Source: Desulfobacteraceae bacterium (lineage in GTDB: Bacteria > Desulfobacterota > Desulfobacteria > Desulfobacterales > Desulfobacteraceae). Taken from it: a DNA stretch of 64,000 nt. The position numbers were made by a program, and so were the translations under genes. The first letter of the stretch is position 1; every line of letters begins with the position of its first letter. The notes beneath the pieces were generated by a model, which was given only the letters and a program-made list of their open reading frames with translations, did no database searches and was not told the DNA's origin. Where the stretch lies: assembly GCA_024226935.1 (NCBI GenBank), contig JAAELK010000509.1, positions 62,001-126,000 on the forward strand, given 5' to 3'. Positions 55,297 through 64,000 of the stretch are shown piece by piece.

Positions 55297-56547
55297 TTAA
55301 ATACGCTGAATATCAGCCCCCAGGGATGAGAACTTTTTTTCTATGCCGTCATATCCCCTGTCCATATGATAGACCCGTGAAATCACAGTGGTGCCTTCGG
55401 CAATCAACCCGGCTATTACCAAAGAAGCGCTGGCTCGAAGGTCAGAAGCCATAACAGGAGCTGCCTGCAGTCTTTTAATTCCCCGGACCATGGCATAATT
55501 TCCCTTGGAAATGGTGATATCCGCCCCCATGCGCAACAACTCATTGGCATGCATGAACCTATTTTCAAAAATAGCCTCATGGATCATACTATTGCCCTTT
55601 GCAACCGTCATCATCGCCATGAACTGGGCTTGCATATCCGTCGGAAAACCTGGATATGGCTGGGTTTTAATATCGATACTCTTAATGATATCATTTCCCT
55701 GGACCCGGATCTGATTTTCACCAACTTCAAGAATGGTACCGGTGGCCCTGAGCTTGTTAATAATTCCACCAATTTGATCAGGAACGCAACCCTTTATCAG
55801 CACATCACCACGGGTTGCAGCTGCAGCCACCATGAAAGTGCCGGCTTCAATCCTGTCCGGAATAACATCTATCCTTGCCGGATGAAGGCTTTCCACACCC
55901 TCTATGGTGATAATGGCGGTTCCTGCACCTGAAATTTTAGCGCCCATTTCAATCAGAGCGTTAGCAAGACATACCACCTCAGGCTCCCTGGCTGCATTTC
56001 GTAATACCGAGGAACCCTTTGCCAGAACAGCAGCCATCATCAAATTTTCAGTCCCTGTAACCGTGGGGATATCAAAATAGATTTCATTACCAACCAACCG
56101 GTCGGCTTTTGCCTCTATATAACCATGATCAATGGTAATTTGAGCTCCCAGGGCTTCAAGCCCGGAAAGATGCATATTAACGGGACGTGCACCAATGGCA
56201 CAGCCGCCTGGCATGGAAACTTTTGCATGACCGAATCTGGCAACCAAAGGTCCCAAGACAAGAATAGAAGCCCGCATTTTACGGACAAGCTCATATTCTG
56301 CTTCGATTTTATTGATACCGCCCCCATCCACCGTCAAGGTGTTGTTGTCAAAGGCACAACTTGCTCCTAAATCTTCCAGCAGCATCTGAATGCTGACGAT
56401 ATCCATGAGATTTGGAACATTTGTAAATGTTGATTTTCCATTAACCAATATACTGGAAGCGATAAGAGGCAAAGCCGCATTTTTAGCACCACTGATAGTG
56501 ACTTCGCCCACAAGCCGCCTGCCGCCGTCAATCTGAATTTTATCCAT
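55297..56547 (-). CDS. murA: UDP-N-acetylglucosamine 1-carboxyvinyltransferase MurA
   Basis: First committed step of peptidoglycan synthesis. The 416 residues cover the full family. The catalytic, fosfomycin-sensitive Cys is present in [18 protein letters not shown]. Other signatures are [17 protein letters not shown] and [18 protein letters not shown]. It is transcribed away from tRNA-Leu, with a terminator between them. Confidence 0.96.
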   Translation of the reverse strand: MDKIQIDGGRRLVGEVTISGAKNAALPLIASSILVNGKSTFTNVPNLMDIVSIQMLLEDLGASCAFDNNTLTVDGGGINKIEAEYELVRKMRASILVLGPLVARFGHAKVSMPGGCAIGARPVNMHLSGLEALGAQITIDHGYIEAKADRLVGNEIYFDIPTVTGTENLMMAAVLAKGSSVLRNAAREPEVVCLANALIEMGAKISGAGTAIITIEGVESLHPARIDVIPDRIEAGTFMVAAAATRGDVLIKGCVPDQIGGIINKLRATGTILEVGENQIRVQGNDIIKSIDIKTQPYPGFPTDMQAQFMAMMTVAKGNSMIHEAIFENRFMHANELLRMGADITISKGNYAMVRGIKRLQAAPVMASDLRASASLVIAGLIAEGTTVISRVYHMDRGYDGIEKKFSSLGADIQRI

Positions 56548-56574
56548 AGGAAAGATTTGCTTTTCAATAATTTT

Positions 56575-56611
56575 AAAAAAGAAGGGTTTTGGTAAAAGAT
56601 CAAAACCCTTT
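56575..56611 (-). terminator. Rho-independent terminator after tRNA-Leu
   Basis: Read on the minus strand, AAGGGTTTTG (56610-56601) pairs with CAAAACCCTT (56591-56582) and is followed by C and six T. It terminates the tRNA transcript just before murA. Confidence 0.85.
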
Positions 56612-56622
56612 TCTTATCATAA

Positions 56623-56710
56623 TGGTACCTGGGACGAGAATTGAACTCGTACAAGCAATATGCTCGAGGGATTTTAAGTCCCTTGCGTCTACCAGTTCCG
56701 CCACCCAGGC
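56623..56710 (-). tRNA. tRNA-Leu (anticodon UAA)
   Basis: An 88-nt class II tRNA with encoded CCA (complement of TGG at 56623-56625). The acceptor stem is GCCTGGG (56710-56704) against CCCAGGT with one G-U pair. The anticodon loop CTTAAAA gives anticodon UAA. A long variable arm and the T-loop motif GTTCAATTC are present. The terminator follows 12 nt later. Confidence 0.95.
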
Positions 56711-56819
56711 GCACACAATTGGAGGTTAAATATAACATTTATTTTGATTTTACAAGATAAAAATAATCTTTCTTTACACCAGAGCAAATAAATACCGGTG
56801 GATGATTGTAATTTTAAGA

Positions 56820-58400
56820 TCATCCCAGATTAAAAAAATCATAAATTTCACTTATTACTGCGGTTGATGAAGTTGCCGCCCATACCCCAGTATCGACAGC
56901 ATACCTCGTGGTATCTGTAGCCCATTGCATAGCATTTTTTGTTTTATTAACAGCCCATGTTGCATTTTCTTTAACCCTATAGATTGTTCTTATGGTATTG
57001 ATAACATTATTTTCAAATACATCCCCGTGACCTTGGGAAACTTTTGCTTCCTCCAGAAGATATAATTGTTCGACCCCAACCTCCAATATCCTGAAAATTA
57101 AAAAGAAAAGCTTTTTTGTATCCTGGCTTATCCCCCTGGAATTTTTTGGCTTATAATTATCAAATATTAGATCTCGATCTTCTTCTCCCAGGGGAATGGC
57201 AGCAAATCTTTGCAATCCTATTCTTATATCTGTTGCAAAAAGGCTTATTATTTCTTCCTGGATGGAGCTTACAGTAACAAGGGATGATGTATCAATTCTA
57301 TCAAGAAGTAACAACGCTGTCGCAAGAGCATCTTTCAAATTTCCTTCCATGGAGATACGCATTAAAAAAGTATAAATTAACTTTTCTATAGCAGCACTCC
57401 CCACTCCTCGTTGAATTTTATCTATTATACCTTGATATGAATCATCACGATCATCTGCACTTGCATTTGCGAGCATTTTTATGAGTCTGTAATATCTTGA
57501 TCCAGGATCAAATTTTTTTTTAACTGATCCCCCCAAGATATTATAATACCTTAATATTCTTATATCTTGAGAAAGAATAAGCAAATTATTTTCCAGGGCA
57601 ATTCCAACTGGATATTTATCATTATAGTTTTTAAGTTTATGCAAGGATATTGTCAGCAATCTGCCTGTATTATTAACATCGGAACTAATCAGATTATTTT
57701 CTGAATCATAATAAACTTCTACTCTTCCCCTTTTTGGATAAAACAAGGAAGGCTTTGATTTGCCCACATAGGCCAAATAAAGAATTTTTTCTAACCTCTT
57801 GTTTTTAAAAAGCTCTCTCTTATTAATGCCAAAAGCGTCATACACCCAGCTAAAAGATTTATACTTACCCATATTCATCGAACAATTTATTTCGGATATA
57901 AAATCATCAAATGCGTAGAGTTCTGTGAAATTAGTATTGGGTATAATCGTCTTTGCAATTTTCTGAATTATAATTATCCCGGAGCTTTTTTTCGTAACCT
58001 GTCCATGAAATTTTATTTGCAATTCCTTGACTTGGGTGTAACTATTTTGCAAAAACATTAACATTCTTTCATGGGTTAACAAATTTTCTTCCATTGAAAG
58101 AGTCATGCTGAACAATAGCTGGTGAAATATCTTTTTTTGTCCTCCATAATATCTTGAATTCGGACCAGTTTTTTTTTCCCGCGATTCACACAGCCTCGCA
58201 CTGGACTTAATCATAGTTATAATTTTCATTGTTTGAGTTTGTGAGATGAGAACACTTTCCTGTAATAGCGGGGCAAGAATTGATATACATTTAGCAATCA
58301 TCTTTCCCGCCCTGCTGCAACCATGTTTTATAAACCTATTATTTTTTTGTTCAGTGAGTGTTACTAATCTTGAACTTGCAACATTTACCTTGGTTATCAT
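56820..58400 (-). CDS. Unrecognised protein, paralogue A (N-terminally interrupted)
   Basis: A 526-residue protein of a family I do not recognise. It is clearly homologous along its whole length to the protein encoded at 59617-61272. Shared segments include GINKRELFKNKRLEKILYL, YVGKSKPSLF, AAIPLGEEDRD and TKKLFFLIFRILEVGVEQ. It looks largely helical, with no signal peptide; the last 50 residues are Ala/Thr-rich and amphipathic (AMQWATDTTRYAVDTGVWAA). The frame extends 58 codons upstream to an ATG at 58574, but an ochre TAA at 58446-58448 interrupts it. Expression would need the internal ATG at 58400, which has a GAAGG too close for a good ribosome site. It could be a pseudogene. Confidence 0.65.
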   Translation of the reverse strand: MITKVNVASSRLVTLTEQKNNRFIKHGCSRAGKMIAKCISILAPLLQESVLISQTQTMKIITMIKSSARLCESREKKTGPNSRYYGGQKKIFHQLLFSMTLSMEENLLTHERMLMFLQNSYTQVKELQIKFHGQVTKKSSGIIIIQKIAKTIIPNTNFTELYAFDDFISEINCSMNMGKYKSFSWVYDAFGINKRELFKNKRLEKILYLAYVGKSKPSLFYPKRGRVEVYYDSENNLISSDVNNTGRLLTISLHKLKNYNDKYPVGIALENNLLILSQDIRILRYYNILGGSVKKKFDPGSRYYRLIKMLANASADDRDDSYQGIIDKIQRGVGSAAIEKLIYTFLMRISMEGNLKDALATALLLLDRIDTSSLVTVSSIQEEIISLFATDIRIGLQRFAAIPLGEEDRDLIFDNYKPKNSRGISQDTKKLFFLIFRILEVGVEQLYLLEEAKVSQGHGDVFENNVINTIRTIYRVKENATWAVNKTKNAMQWATDTTRYAVDTGVWAATSSTAVISEIYDFFNLG

Positions 58401-58574
58401 TCCTTCGATGGTAAGTTTTTTATCTCTGATACTTAAAAGAAGTAATTATGCAACTTGAGTCTTTTGAACAAACAATTTTTTATTATCAGTATATTTACAT
58501 TTCCTTCTGATATATGCTGAACTAATTTTATTAAGACTTTGCTTTGTCGATTGCCCCAATAGTAATTTTCCCAT
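58401..58574 (-). pseudogene. N-terminal relic of paralogue A with ochre stop
   Basis: From ATG at 58574 the frame reads MGKLLLGQSTKQSLNKI, then SAYIRRKCKYTDNKKLFVQ and KTQVA, then TAA, then LLLLSIRDKKLTIEG into the downstream ORF. The intact paralogue at 61272 begins MTKLLLRSSTKQSLDSI with DNKKLFSQKTQIA at the same place. Start position, length and reading frame match, so one substitution created the stop. Confidence 0.75.
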
Positions 58575-58591
58575 AATCAAACCTTTAAAAA

Positions 58592-58603
58592 GTGAATATT
58601 CAC
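58592..58603. promoter_or_regulatory. 12-bp palindrome upstream of paralogue A
   Basis: GTGAATATTCAC is a perfect palindrome 18 bp before the ATG at 58574, between the divergent paralogue A and lipoprotein genes. It may be an operator. The rest of 58575-58867 (about 290 bp) shows a TTGACA at about 58709 without a good -10 box, and nothing else. Confidence 0.35.
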
Positions 58604-58867
58604 ATCAGTTATCTATTACTCATAAGTAGTAATCCATAACTAGTCATTATTCAACCCCCGAGTATGGAAGCATATCTCAGTTTTTTACCCAAACTTTAGT
58701 CGGATTAACTTGACATGAAGCATTCTTTTATTCTAATTAAGACCGATTTGAACTGGATTTAATTCATTCAAAATCCAGCAGAAAAACCGGCAAATCCAAT
58801 AAAAGCTGGTTAGAATGGAAATTTTTGGGGTTGTTTTGCTATAAAACTCTACTTTAAACTAAGGAAA

Positions 58868-59536
58868 ATGATGATGAAAAAAAGCATTCTCGGTATTTTT
58901 ACATTAGTTGTACTGTCCAGTTGTGTGGCCAGAGAGCAGATAGTTGAAAAACAAGTATACACCTGTACCGTAAATCCAAAGGTAAGTTTAAAAATCAATG
59001 ATGAATTGACCTATATCGGTAATTTTGGCGAAAATAAATCCGTAGCGGCACCGGATGCTTCCCATCCCCAAAGAACCGAAGCCTACCTATTCGCCAAATC
59101 GGACACATCCAACTCCATCGAAAAAGCACTTGTCATAACCTCCCAGAAAATTCTCCAAGAAGATGTTTATTATCAATTAAAATGCAGTTGGTTTAATGAA
59201 AAACATACTTTTGTAAACGAATATACAAAATTTTTAAACCATAGAAGCTGTAGAGTCGTGAGTGCCGCCGGACCTAACTTTTTTCAAACACTGGGTGTAG
59301 ATCTGTCCGATTCAAAAGTGGATAAAGTAACGGGGAGCTATTATCTCGAATTTCATGAAATTATTGTAGGCGGGCAGCAAATCCACTACAACGTAGCTTA
59401 TCTTCAAAAGATCAAAAATCCAATTTATTTTTCATCTTTTTCCAATGGCTTATCGGTTGAGGAACTGAATCCTAAACAAAAAAAAGAGTATGAACAATTT
59501 TTAGAAAACTCAAAGAATATATTTAAAACATTATAA
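58868..59536 (+). CDS. Hypothetical lipoprotein between the two paralogues
   Basis: A 222-residue predicted lipoprotein: MMMKKSILGIFTLVVLSSC gives a signal with lipobox LSSC, acylated Cys at about residue 19. The mature part is soluble, rich in Ser, Lys and Tyr, with three further Cys (YTCTVNP, LKCSWFNE, NHRSCRVVS) that could form a disulfide in the periplasm. No family is recognised. Three Met codons at the start make the exact start uncertain; the AAGGAAA site favours the first or second. It is on the opposite strand from both flanking genes. Confidence 0.75.
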   Translation: MMMKKSILGIFTLVVLSSCVAREQIVEKQVYTCTVNPKVSLKINDELTYIGNFGENKSVAAPDASHPQRTEAYLFAKSDTSNSIEKALVITSQKILQEDVYYQLKCSWFNEKHTFVNEYTKFLNHRSCRVVSAAGPNFFQTLGVDLSDSKVDKVTGSYYLEFHEIIVGGQQIHYNVAYLQKIKNPIYFSSFSNGLSVEELNPKQKKEYEQFLENSKNIFKTL

Positions 59537-59543
59537 ATATACA

Positions 59544-59568
59544 AAACACTTTATTAAATAAAGTGTTT
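59544..59568. terminator. Bidirectional terminator between lipoprotein and paralogue B
   Basis: AAACACTTTA (59544-59553) and TAAAGTGTTT (59559-59568) form a perfect 10-bp stem with a 5-nt loop between convergent genes. The flanking T and A runs are modest, so it could end both transcripts. Confidence 0.65.
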
Positions 59569-59616
59569 GATTTGCCCATTTTAGTTACTCAACTTTTGAA
59601 GTCAAAATAGGTGAGT

Positions 59617-61272
59617 TCAGGTGGGCATATCAAACATCCCATAAAGCATTTTTTGCATAGTATAAACTCCTTTGGTTACATTACCGGTAACATTGGATAC
59701 CGTTTGCACAGTTCTGGAAATACTATTTACCCATGTATTTTTATTATTACCCGTGGTATTTCTTGCTACTTCTAAAGAATAAGCTTGCTCTAATCCAATC
59801 TCTAACACCCTGAAAATCAAAAAGAAAAGTTTTTTTGTCTCTTCGGTTATCCCCCTTGCCACTTCAGGCTTATAAGTTTCAAACACTTCATCTCTCTCCT
59901 TTTGTGACAAAGGTATAGCTGCATATTTCTGAAATTTTATATATACATCTGACCTAAGAAGCTTTACCATCTCGTCAAAGATTGTTTGTGTTGTAACTAG
60001 ACAAAATTCATCAAGCCTGTCAAAAAGTTCAAGGGTAGTCATGATGATATCTTTTCCTAAGTCCTCTGTACCAATACGCAACAAAAAACCATAGATCATT
60101 CTTTCCATTACAGCCCCGCCACGTCTTCTCTGAACTTCATCAACCTGAGCAAGATTTTGATCTGGAGATTTGCGCGACAACTCCTTTAAAAGTTTATAAA
60201 ATTTTGGCCCAAAGCCAAACTTTTTCCTTTCAATTGAGTCTTCACCTATCTTGTAACACTCCAGTATTTTGATTCCCTGGGAGACAATAAGCAAGTTCTT
60301 ATCTAGACCAACACCCACAGGATGATTTGGGTTATAGTTCTTGATTCTATCCACATGGATTCTTACCAGACGCCCTCCGTAATTGGCATTGGAACTCACC
60401 ATATTTTTGTCCAAAACACAATAAATTTTTACCTCCCCCCTATCTGGACGGAACAAAGAAGGTTTGACTTTTCCCACATAAATCAAATAAAGAATTTTTT
60501 CCAATCGATGATTTTTAAAGATCTCCCTTTTATTAATATTAAAAGCATTATATGCCCAAGCAAAAGGTTTATAACGCCCCATGGAACCCATTTCTGTTAT
60601 AAAATCATCGAAATTATAAAGATCCACAAAATTAGTATTAGGTACAACCATCCTTACTAATTGACGTATTTTAGTAATCCCGGTGCTATTAGTATTCTCA
60701 TTTCTATAACACTCTAATTGCAATTGCTTAAGTTGAGTATAACTATGCTGCAAAAATATCAGCATCATCTTATACGTCAAAGAAAAAGCGTCCATACTGA
60801 GAAGTAACAGGTCAAATATCTCTTTTTGTTTTGCATAATAAGATGAGACTAATGGACCAACGCCCCATATTTTTGCACGAAATTTACACCGATCTCTGTT
60901 GGATTTTATGATACCCATCATTTTGATTTTTTGGGTTTCAGGAATACGAACACTTGCCTGCAAGAGAGGAGAGAGAATTGATATACATTCAGTGATCATC
61001 TTTGCAGCACGTCCATGACCATGCTTCACAACCCAATTACTTTTTGCATCGGTAAGTGCTGCAAATCGCCAACTTACCGAATTGATATTAGCTACCATCT
61101 CTTCAACAGTAAGTGCTTCATTTTCAAGTTCTGAACGAAGCGCCACAGCAATTTGAGTTTTTTGAGAAAAAAGTTTTTTGTTATCTCTATATCTACGATT
61201 TCTTCCGATGTACGCAAAAATAATACTGTCGAGACTTTGCTTTGTCGAACTCCTCAATAATAACTTTGTCAT
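59617..61272 (-). CDS. Unrecognised protein, paralogue B (intact)
   Basis: A 551-residue, mostly helical protein of the same unrecognised family as the 56820-58400 product, here with a complete N-terminus (MTKLLLRSSTKQSLDSI). No signal peptide or obvious catalytic motif is seen. Central segments such as PNTNFVDLYNFDDFITEM, AYNAFNINKREIFKNHRLEK and GEVKIYC are shared with the paralogue, so a conserved domain of about 350 residues is likely. The C-terminal tail (TVSNVTGNVTKGVYTMQKML) is amphipathic. Two copies of GCAATTATA lie upstream at about 61300-61318. Confidence 0.78.
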   Translation of the reverse strand: MTKLLLRSSTKQSLDSIIFAYIGRNRRYRDNKKLFSQKTQIAVALRSELENEALTVEEMVANINSVSWRFAALTDAKSNWVVKHGHGRAAKMITECISILSPLLQASVRIPETQKIKMMGIIKSNRDRCKFRAKIWGVGPLVSSYYAKQKEIFDLLLLSMDAFSLTYKMMLIFLQHSYTQLKQLQLECYRNENTNSTGITKIRQLVRMVVPNTNFVDLYNFDDFITEMGSMGRYKPFAWAYNAFNINKREIFKNHRLEKILYLIYVGKVKPSLFRPDRGEVKIYCVLDKNMVSSNANYGGRLVRIHVDRIKNYNPNHPVGVGLDKNLLIVSQGIKILECYKIGEDSIERKKFGFGPKFYKLLKELSRKSPDQNLAQVDEVQRRRGGAVMERMIYGFLLRIGTEDLGKDIIMTTLELFDRLDEFCLVTTQTIFDEMVKLLRSDVYIKFQKYAAIPLSQKERDEVFETYKPEVARGITEETKKLFFLIFRVLEIGLEQAYSLEVARNTTGNNKNTWVNSISRTVQTVSNVTGNVTKGVYTMQKMLYGMFDMPT

Positions 61273-61431
61273 AATTAAATCTCTAAAAATATGTTAACAG
61301 CAATTATATGCAATTATACTCCGAAAAATACAATTTTCAATAAAAAAAACCTCCATGTATCACCGAATACTTCAAATAGGAATATTTTGCTGTCCATTGT
61401 CATATATTCTCTTTTCTGATAAAAAGAGCCC

Positions 61432-62055
61432 ATGAATAAAATGAACCAACTAAATAAAATAATCCAAAAGCCCATGATTCTGGCATCCAAATCTCCCAGA
61501 CGAAAAGAGTTATTGGGCCAGACAGGCCTCTGTTTCAAGACTTTGGCTGCAGATATTGATGAAAAATCTTTCCCACTGGAAAATCCCAAAGACTATGTCA
61601 GAAGCTTGTCCCAGATAAAAGCCGATCACATTGCAAAAATTTATCCCGACCACTGGGTGATCGGTGCAGATACCATTGTGGTGGTGGATGATCTTATCCT
61701 TGGAAAACCCAGGACCCAAGATGATGCCATCCATATGCTAAATACCTTGAATAACAGACAGCATTGCGTTTTTACAGGATTTACAATTTGCTGCCATGCA
61801 AAAAAAGAATCCATAACAAAATCCATTGAAACCAAGGTTTTTTTCAAGCAACTGTCCCAAAGTCAAATTCAATGGTATGCAGCCACGGATGAACCCTATG
61901 ACAAGGCTGGTGGCTATGGAATCCAGGGGATAGGTGCATTTTTGGTACGCAAAATTAACGGTTCCTATTCAAATGTAGTGGGTTTACCCGTATGTGAAGT
62001 TATGGAAACCCTGTTAACCCTGGGCATTATCCAATTTCAAGGAAAGCAAAAATGA
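61432..62055 (+). CDS. maf: Maf-family nucleotide pyrophosphatase
   Basis: House-cleaning pyrophosphatase for non-canonical nucleoside triphosphates, also linked to septum inhibition. The motifs ASKSPRRKELLGQTGL and VIGADTIVVVDD are clear, with DEPYDKAGGYGIQG near the C-terminus. The 207 residues cover the family; the first Met is chosen with moderate certainty, since MILASKSPRR is also a family-like start. It is the first gene of the maf-yggS-queH run. Confidence 0.92.
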   Translation: MNKMNQLNKIIQKPMILASKSPRRKELLGQTGLCFKTLAADIDEKSFPLENPKDYVRSLSQIKADHIAKIYPDHWVIGADTIVVVDDLILGKPRTQDDAIHMLNTLNNRQHCVFTGFTICCHAKKESITKSIETKVFFKQLSQSQIQWYAATDEPYDKAGGYGIQGIGAFLVRKINGSYSNVVGLPVCEVMETLLTLGIIQFQGKQK

Positions 62056-62738
62056 CAAATATAAACGAAAATATTGACGCAATACAAAAACAGATAAACA
62101 AAACTGCCCTAGCTTGCGGCAGGGACCCTGAAACCATCACACTTATCGGGGTAAGCAAACGTAAAAGCGCCGAAACAGTTTTGGCGGCTCTCGAAGCCGG
62201 AAGCACCCATCTGGGTGAAAATTATATCCAGGAGGCCGTGGATAAAATTGATACCCTGGGCAAAGATCTGGCATGCTGGCATTTTATTGGCCATCTCCAG
62301 TCAAACAAGGCCAAATTTGCCGTCCAATATTTTGATTATATCCATACCGTTGATAAAGTAAAATTAGCCCGGGAAATTAATAAACAGGCCGCTAAAATCG
62401 GAAAAATACAAAAAATTTTCCTCCAGATCAATATTGCACAAGAAGATACCAAGTCCGGAGCTTGCGCCCAACAAGCTGTTTTCCTTGCCCGGCAATTCAG
62501 CCAGTTTGAAAATTTATCCCTGGACGGACTCATGTGTATGCCTCCCTATTTTAGTGATCCCAAAAATGCCAGAATCTATTTTAAAAAATTAGCCCGGATT
62601 CAAGGGGAAATACGAGCTGCGGGCATGGATAATCTTACCCACCTGTCCATGGGTATGAGCAATGATTTTAAGGTGGCCATCGAAGAAGGCTCCACCATGG
62701 TCCGGGTGGGAACTGCTATTTTCGGAGGCCGGGATTGA
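62052..62738 (+). CDS. YggS-family PLP-binding protein
   Basis: PLP homeostasis protein (PLPBP/YggS), a single-domain alanine-racemase-like barrel without known catalytic activity. The PLP Lys lies in ITLIGVSKRKSAE; other motifs are GENYIQEA, WHFIGHLQSNK and LSMGMSNDFKVAIEEGST. At 228 residues it has the usual length. It overlaps maf by 4 nt and queH by 4 nt. Confidence 0.93.
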   Translation: MTNINENIDAIQKQINKTALACGRDPETITLIGVSKRKSAETVLAALEAGSTHLGENYIQEAVDKIDTLGKDLACWHFIGHLQSNKAKFAVQYFDYIHTVDKVKLAREINKQAAKIGKIQKIFLQINIAQEDTKSGACAQQAVFLARQFSQFENLSLDGLMCMPPYFSDPKNARIYFKKLARIQGEIRAAGMDNLTHLSMGMSNDFKVAIEEGSTMVRVGTAIFGGRD

Positions 62739-63277
62739 AACTACTGCTACATACCTGCTGCGGCCCCTGCTCTATTTACCCCCTCAAGGTACTTAAAGAA
62801 AAAAATATTGATGTTATGGGATTTTTTTTCCGCCATAATATTCACCCTTTTACCGAGTGCATGAAACGTGAAGAGACTCTGGAACAATATGCCCATAAGA
62901 TCGGATTAAAGATGATCTGGCAGCAGGGGTATGAGCTGGAAAAATTTATTCAGTCCGTGGTCTTCCGGGAAAAAGATCGATGCCGGTATTGTTACCATGC
63001 CCGCCTTAAGGCCACAGCCATGGTGGCTAAAAAAGGAAAATTTGACGCCTTTTCCACCACCCTGCTCTATAGCAAGTTTCAAAATCACCAGCAAATTATT
63101 GAAACAGGACAGGCCCTTGCAAAAGAATATGGACTTAAGTTTTTTTACCATGATTTCAGGCAAGGTTGGCAAGAAGGCATTAAAACTTCAAAAAACTTAG
63201 ATATGTACCGGCAGCAATATTGCGGGTGCATTTACAGCGAAAAAGACCGATATCACAAGAAAGAAAACAAAGCTTAA
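62735..63277 (+). CDS. queH: Epoxyqueuosine reductase QueH
   Basis: Non-cobalamin epoxyqueuosine reductase that catalyses the last step of queuosine synthesis in tRNA. At 180 residues it matches the family. The cysteine motifs are LLHTCCGPCSIYPL, DRCRYCYHARL and QQYCGCIYSEKDR, which bind an Fe-S cluster and metal. It is translationally coupled to yggS. Its last 4 nt overlap the convergent PilB-type gene. Confidence 0.93.
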   Translation: MKLLLHTCCGPCSIYPLKVLKEKNIDVMGFFFRHNIHPFTECMKREETLEQYAHKIGLKMIWQQGYELEKFIQSVVFREKDRCRYCYHARLKATAMVAKKGKFDAFSTTLLYSKFQNHQQIIETGQALAKEYGLKFFYHDFRQGWQEGIKTSKNLDMYRQQYCGCIYSEKDRYHKKENKA

Positions 63278-63999
63278 CCGGGGGGGGCTTTTCTTCGGAT
63301 CTGGTTATGAATATTTACAAGTTTTGTATCTGTCTGGTGAAGCCTTTCTGCAAGCACGGAAAAAAGATGTTTGGCCACCTCCGGATATTTTTCAATGATC
63401 TCCCCCAGTTTATCCCCGGGAAACCGCTTTACCTTGGATCTTCCCTTTGAAATAATTGAGGCCGATCTGACATCTTTGGTGATAGCTGCCATTTCCCCAA
63501 AATAATCTCCAGGTTCAGTGATTTCAGCAATTTTCTTGCCGCCTTTAACCACATGGAGGGCGCCCTGTTCCAATTTGAAAAAATCGATATCGGAATTTCC
63601 CTCCCGGATGATCACATCCTTATCCTCGTATTGTTCAATATCCGGATTTATGAGATAAGCCGGTAAGGCTTCCTTGGTAATGGTGGTTTTTTTCAAGACT
63701 TCTTCCAAGGAAGTTTCTCCGGACCTGATCTTTACAAGCCCTGCATCCCTTAGAGTGATCATGGCTTCCTGTATTGCTACTTTTCTAAGCTGATCTTCCG
63801 ACACCTCGGCACTGATAGCCTTACCCACTTCATCGGTCACTTCCATAAGCTCATAAAGTCCCACCCTGCCCTTATATCCTGTTCCATTGCAATTGTTGCA
63901 CCCAATAGGCCCATAAATTTTCAGATCCGGAATCTCCTCCTTTGAAAATCCATATAGTTCAAGATCCTTAGGGGCATGACCTGTAACAATCTGTTTGCA
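63274..63999 (-). CDS. PilB/GspE-type ATPase, C-terminal part, fused to a cyclic-nucleotide-binding domain (5' end outside window)
   Basis: Only about 241 C-terminal residues lie in the window; the frame is open to its edge. The first part carries the zinc motif and end of a PilB-type pilus assembly ATPase (GCNNCNGTGYKGRVGLYELM). After the last ATPase helices (about 95-125 residues from the edge) follows a cyclic-nucleotide-binding domain with the phosphate-binding cassette DYFGEMAAITKDVRSASI, which keeps the Glu and Arg used for cAMP or cGMP binding. This suggests that pilus extension is gated by a nucleotide signal. The ATP-binding core is not visible, so the exact subfamily is inferred. 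Confidence 0.85.
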   Translation of the reverse strand, partial: CKQIVTGHAPKDLELYGFSKEEIPDLKIYGPIGCNNCNGTGYKGRVGLYELMEVTDEVGKAISAEVSEDQLRKVAIQEAMITLRDAGLVKIRSGETSLEEVLKKTTITKEALPAYLINPDIEQYEDKDVIIREGNSDIDFFKLEQGALHVVKGGKKIAEITEPGDYFGEMAAITKDVRSASIISKGRSKVKRFPGDKLGEIIEKYPEVAKHLFSVLAERLHQTDTKLVNIHNQIRRKAPPG

Positions 64000-64000
64000 C

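Noticed and set aside
56623-61431. Genomic island integrated at tRNA-Leu
   Set aside because: The accessory genes lie on the 5' side of the tRNA, whereas integrases normally use the 3' end; I see no integrase and no repeat of the tRNA 3' end.
61314-61589. 91-codon minus-strand ORF over the start of maf
   Set aside because: It is antisense to maf and lacks coding features.
1-64000. CRISPR arrays, transposases or prophage genes
   Set aside because: No repeated direct spacers, IS-like inverted ends or phage genes were seen.

Overview
The window (about 40% G+C by eye) looks like a chromosomal segment of a marine-type sulfate-reducing deltaproteobacterium of the Desulfobacteraceae, perhaps near Desulfobacula or Desulfobacterium. 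The reasons are a DsrC protein beside an HdrA-Flx redox cluster, a siroheme decarboxylase-type AsnC protein, a very long CoA-enzyme activase, a PxxKW cysteine-rich protein and two UGA-encoded selenocysteines. This assignment is inferred from gene content; no 16S gene is present.

Layout. 1-8.7 kb, minus strand: envelope and housekeeping genes (bamA cut by the edge, lolD, lolC/E, lysS, a PilS-like kinase, pilC). 8.8-14.5 kb: a DHH-CBS-tRNA nucleotidyltransferase fusion, trpS, an RluB-type synthase and argJ. 14.5-23.4 kb is more accessory: an orphan protein, an OFA-family transporter paired with a cytidylate kinase-BON fusion, an AT-rich leader with two tiny ORFs, a 1324-residue chitinase with two GH18 domains and a MarR regulator. 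23.3-35 kb: truA, a CLC channel, an aminotransferase, a lipoprotein hydrolase, kdsD, a phosphofructokinase, an LppC-like lipoprotein and miaA.

35.2-43.5 kb is the metabolic core. It holds a double-flavin HdrA with an in-frame UGA (Sec60), an MvhD/FlxD with an in-frame UGA (Sec67), then FlxC-, FlxB- and FlxA-like subunits. dsrC follows under its own promoter, then a siroheme decarboxylase-like gene and a nitrilase-family amidase. Naive ORF calling splits both selenoprotein genes. A hairpin lies in the SECIS position after each UGA. The likely role is NADH-linked flavin-based electron bifurcation or confurcation, but no hdrB or hdrC is present, so the thiol acceptor module is missing or encoded elsewhere.

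43.5-56.7 kb: an mla lipid-transport operon (mlaEFDC plus mlaA, no mlaB), a small RHH-like gene coupled to the 1418-residue activase, comEC, murA and tRNA-Leu(UAA). 56.8-61.3 kb holds two paralogous proteins of a family I do not recognise, on either side of a lipoprotein; one paralogue has an ochre stop in its N-terminal region. The window ends with maf, a yggS-type gene, queH and the C-terminal part of a PilB-type ATPase fused to a cyclic-nucleotide-binding domain.
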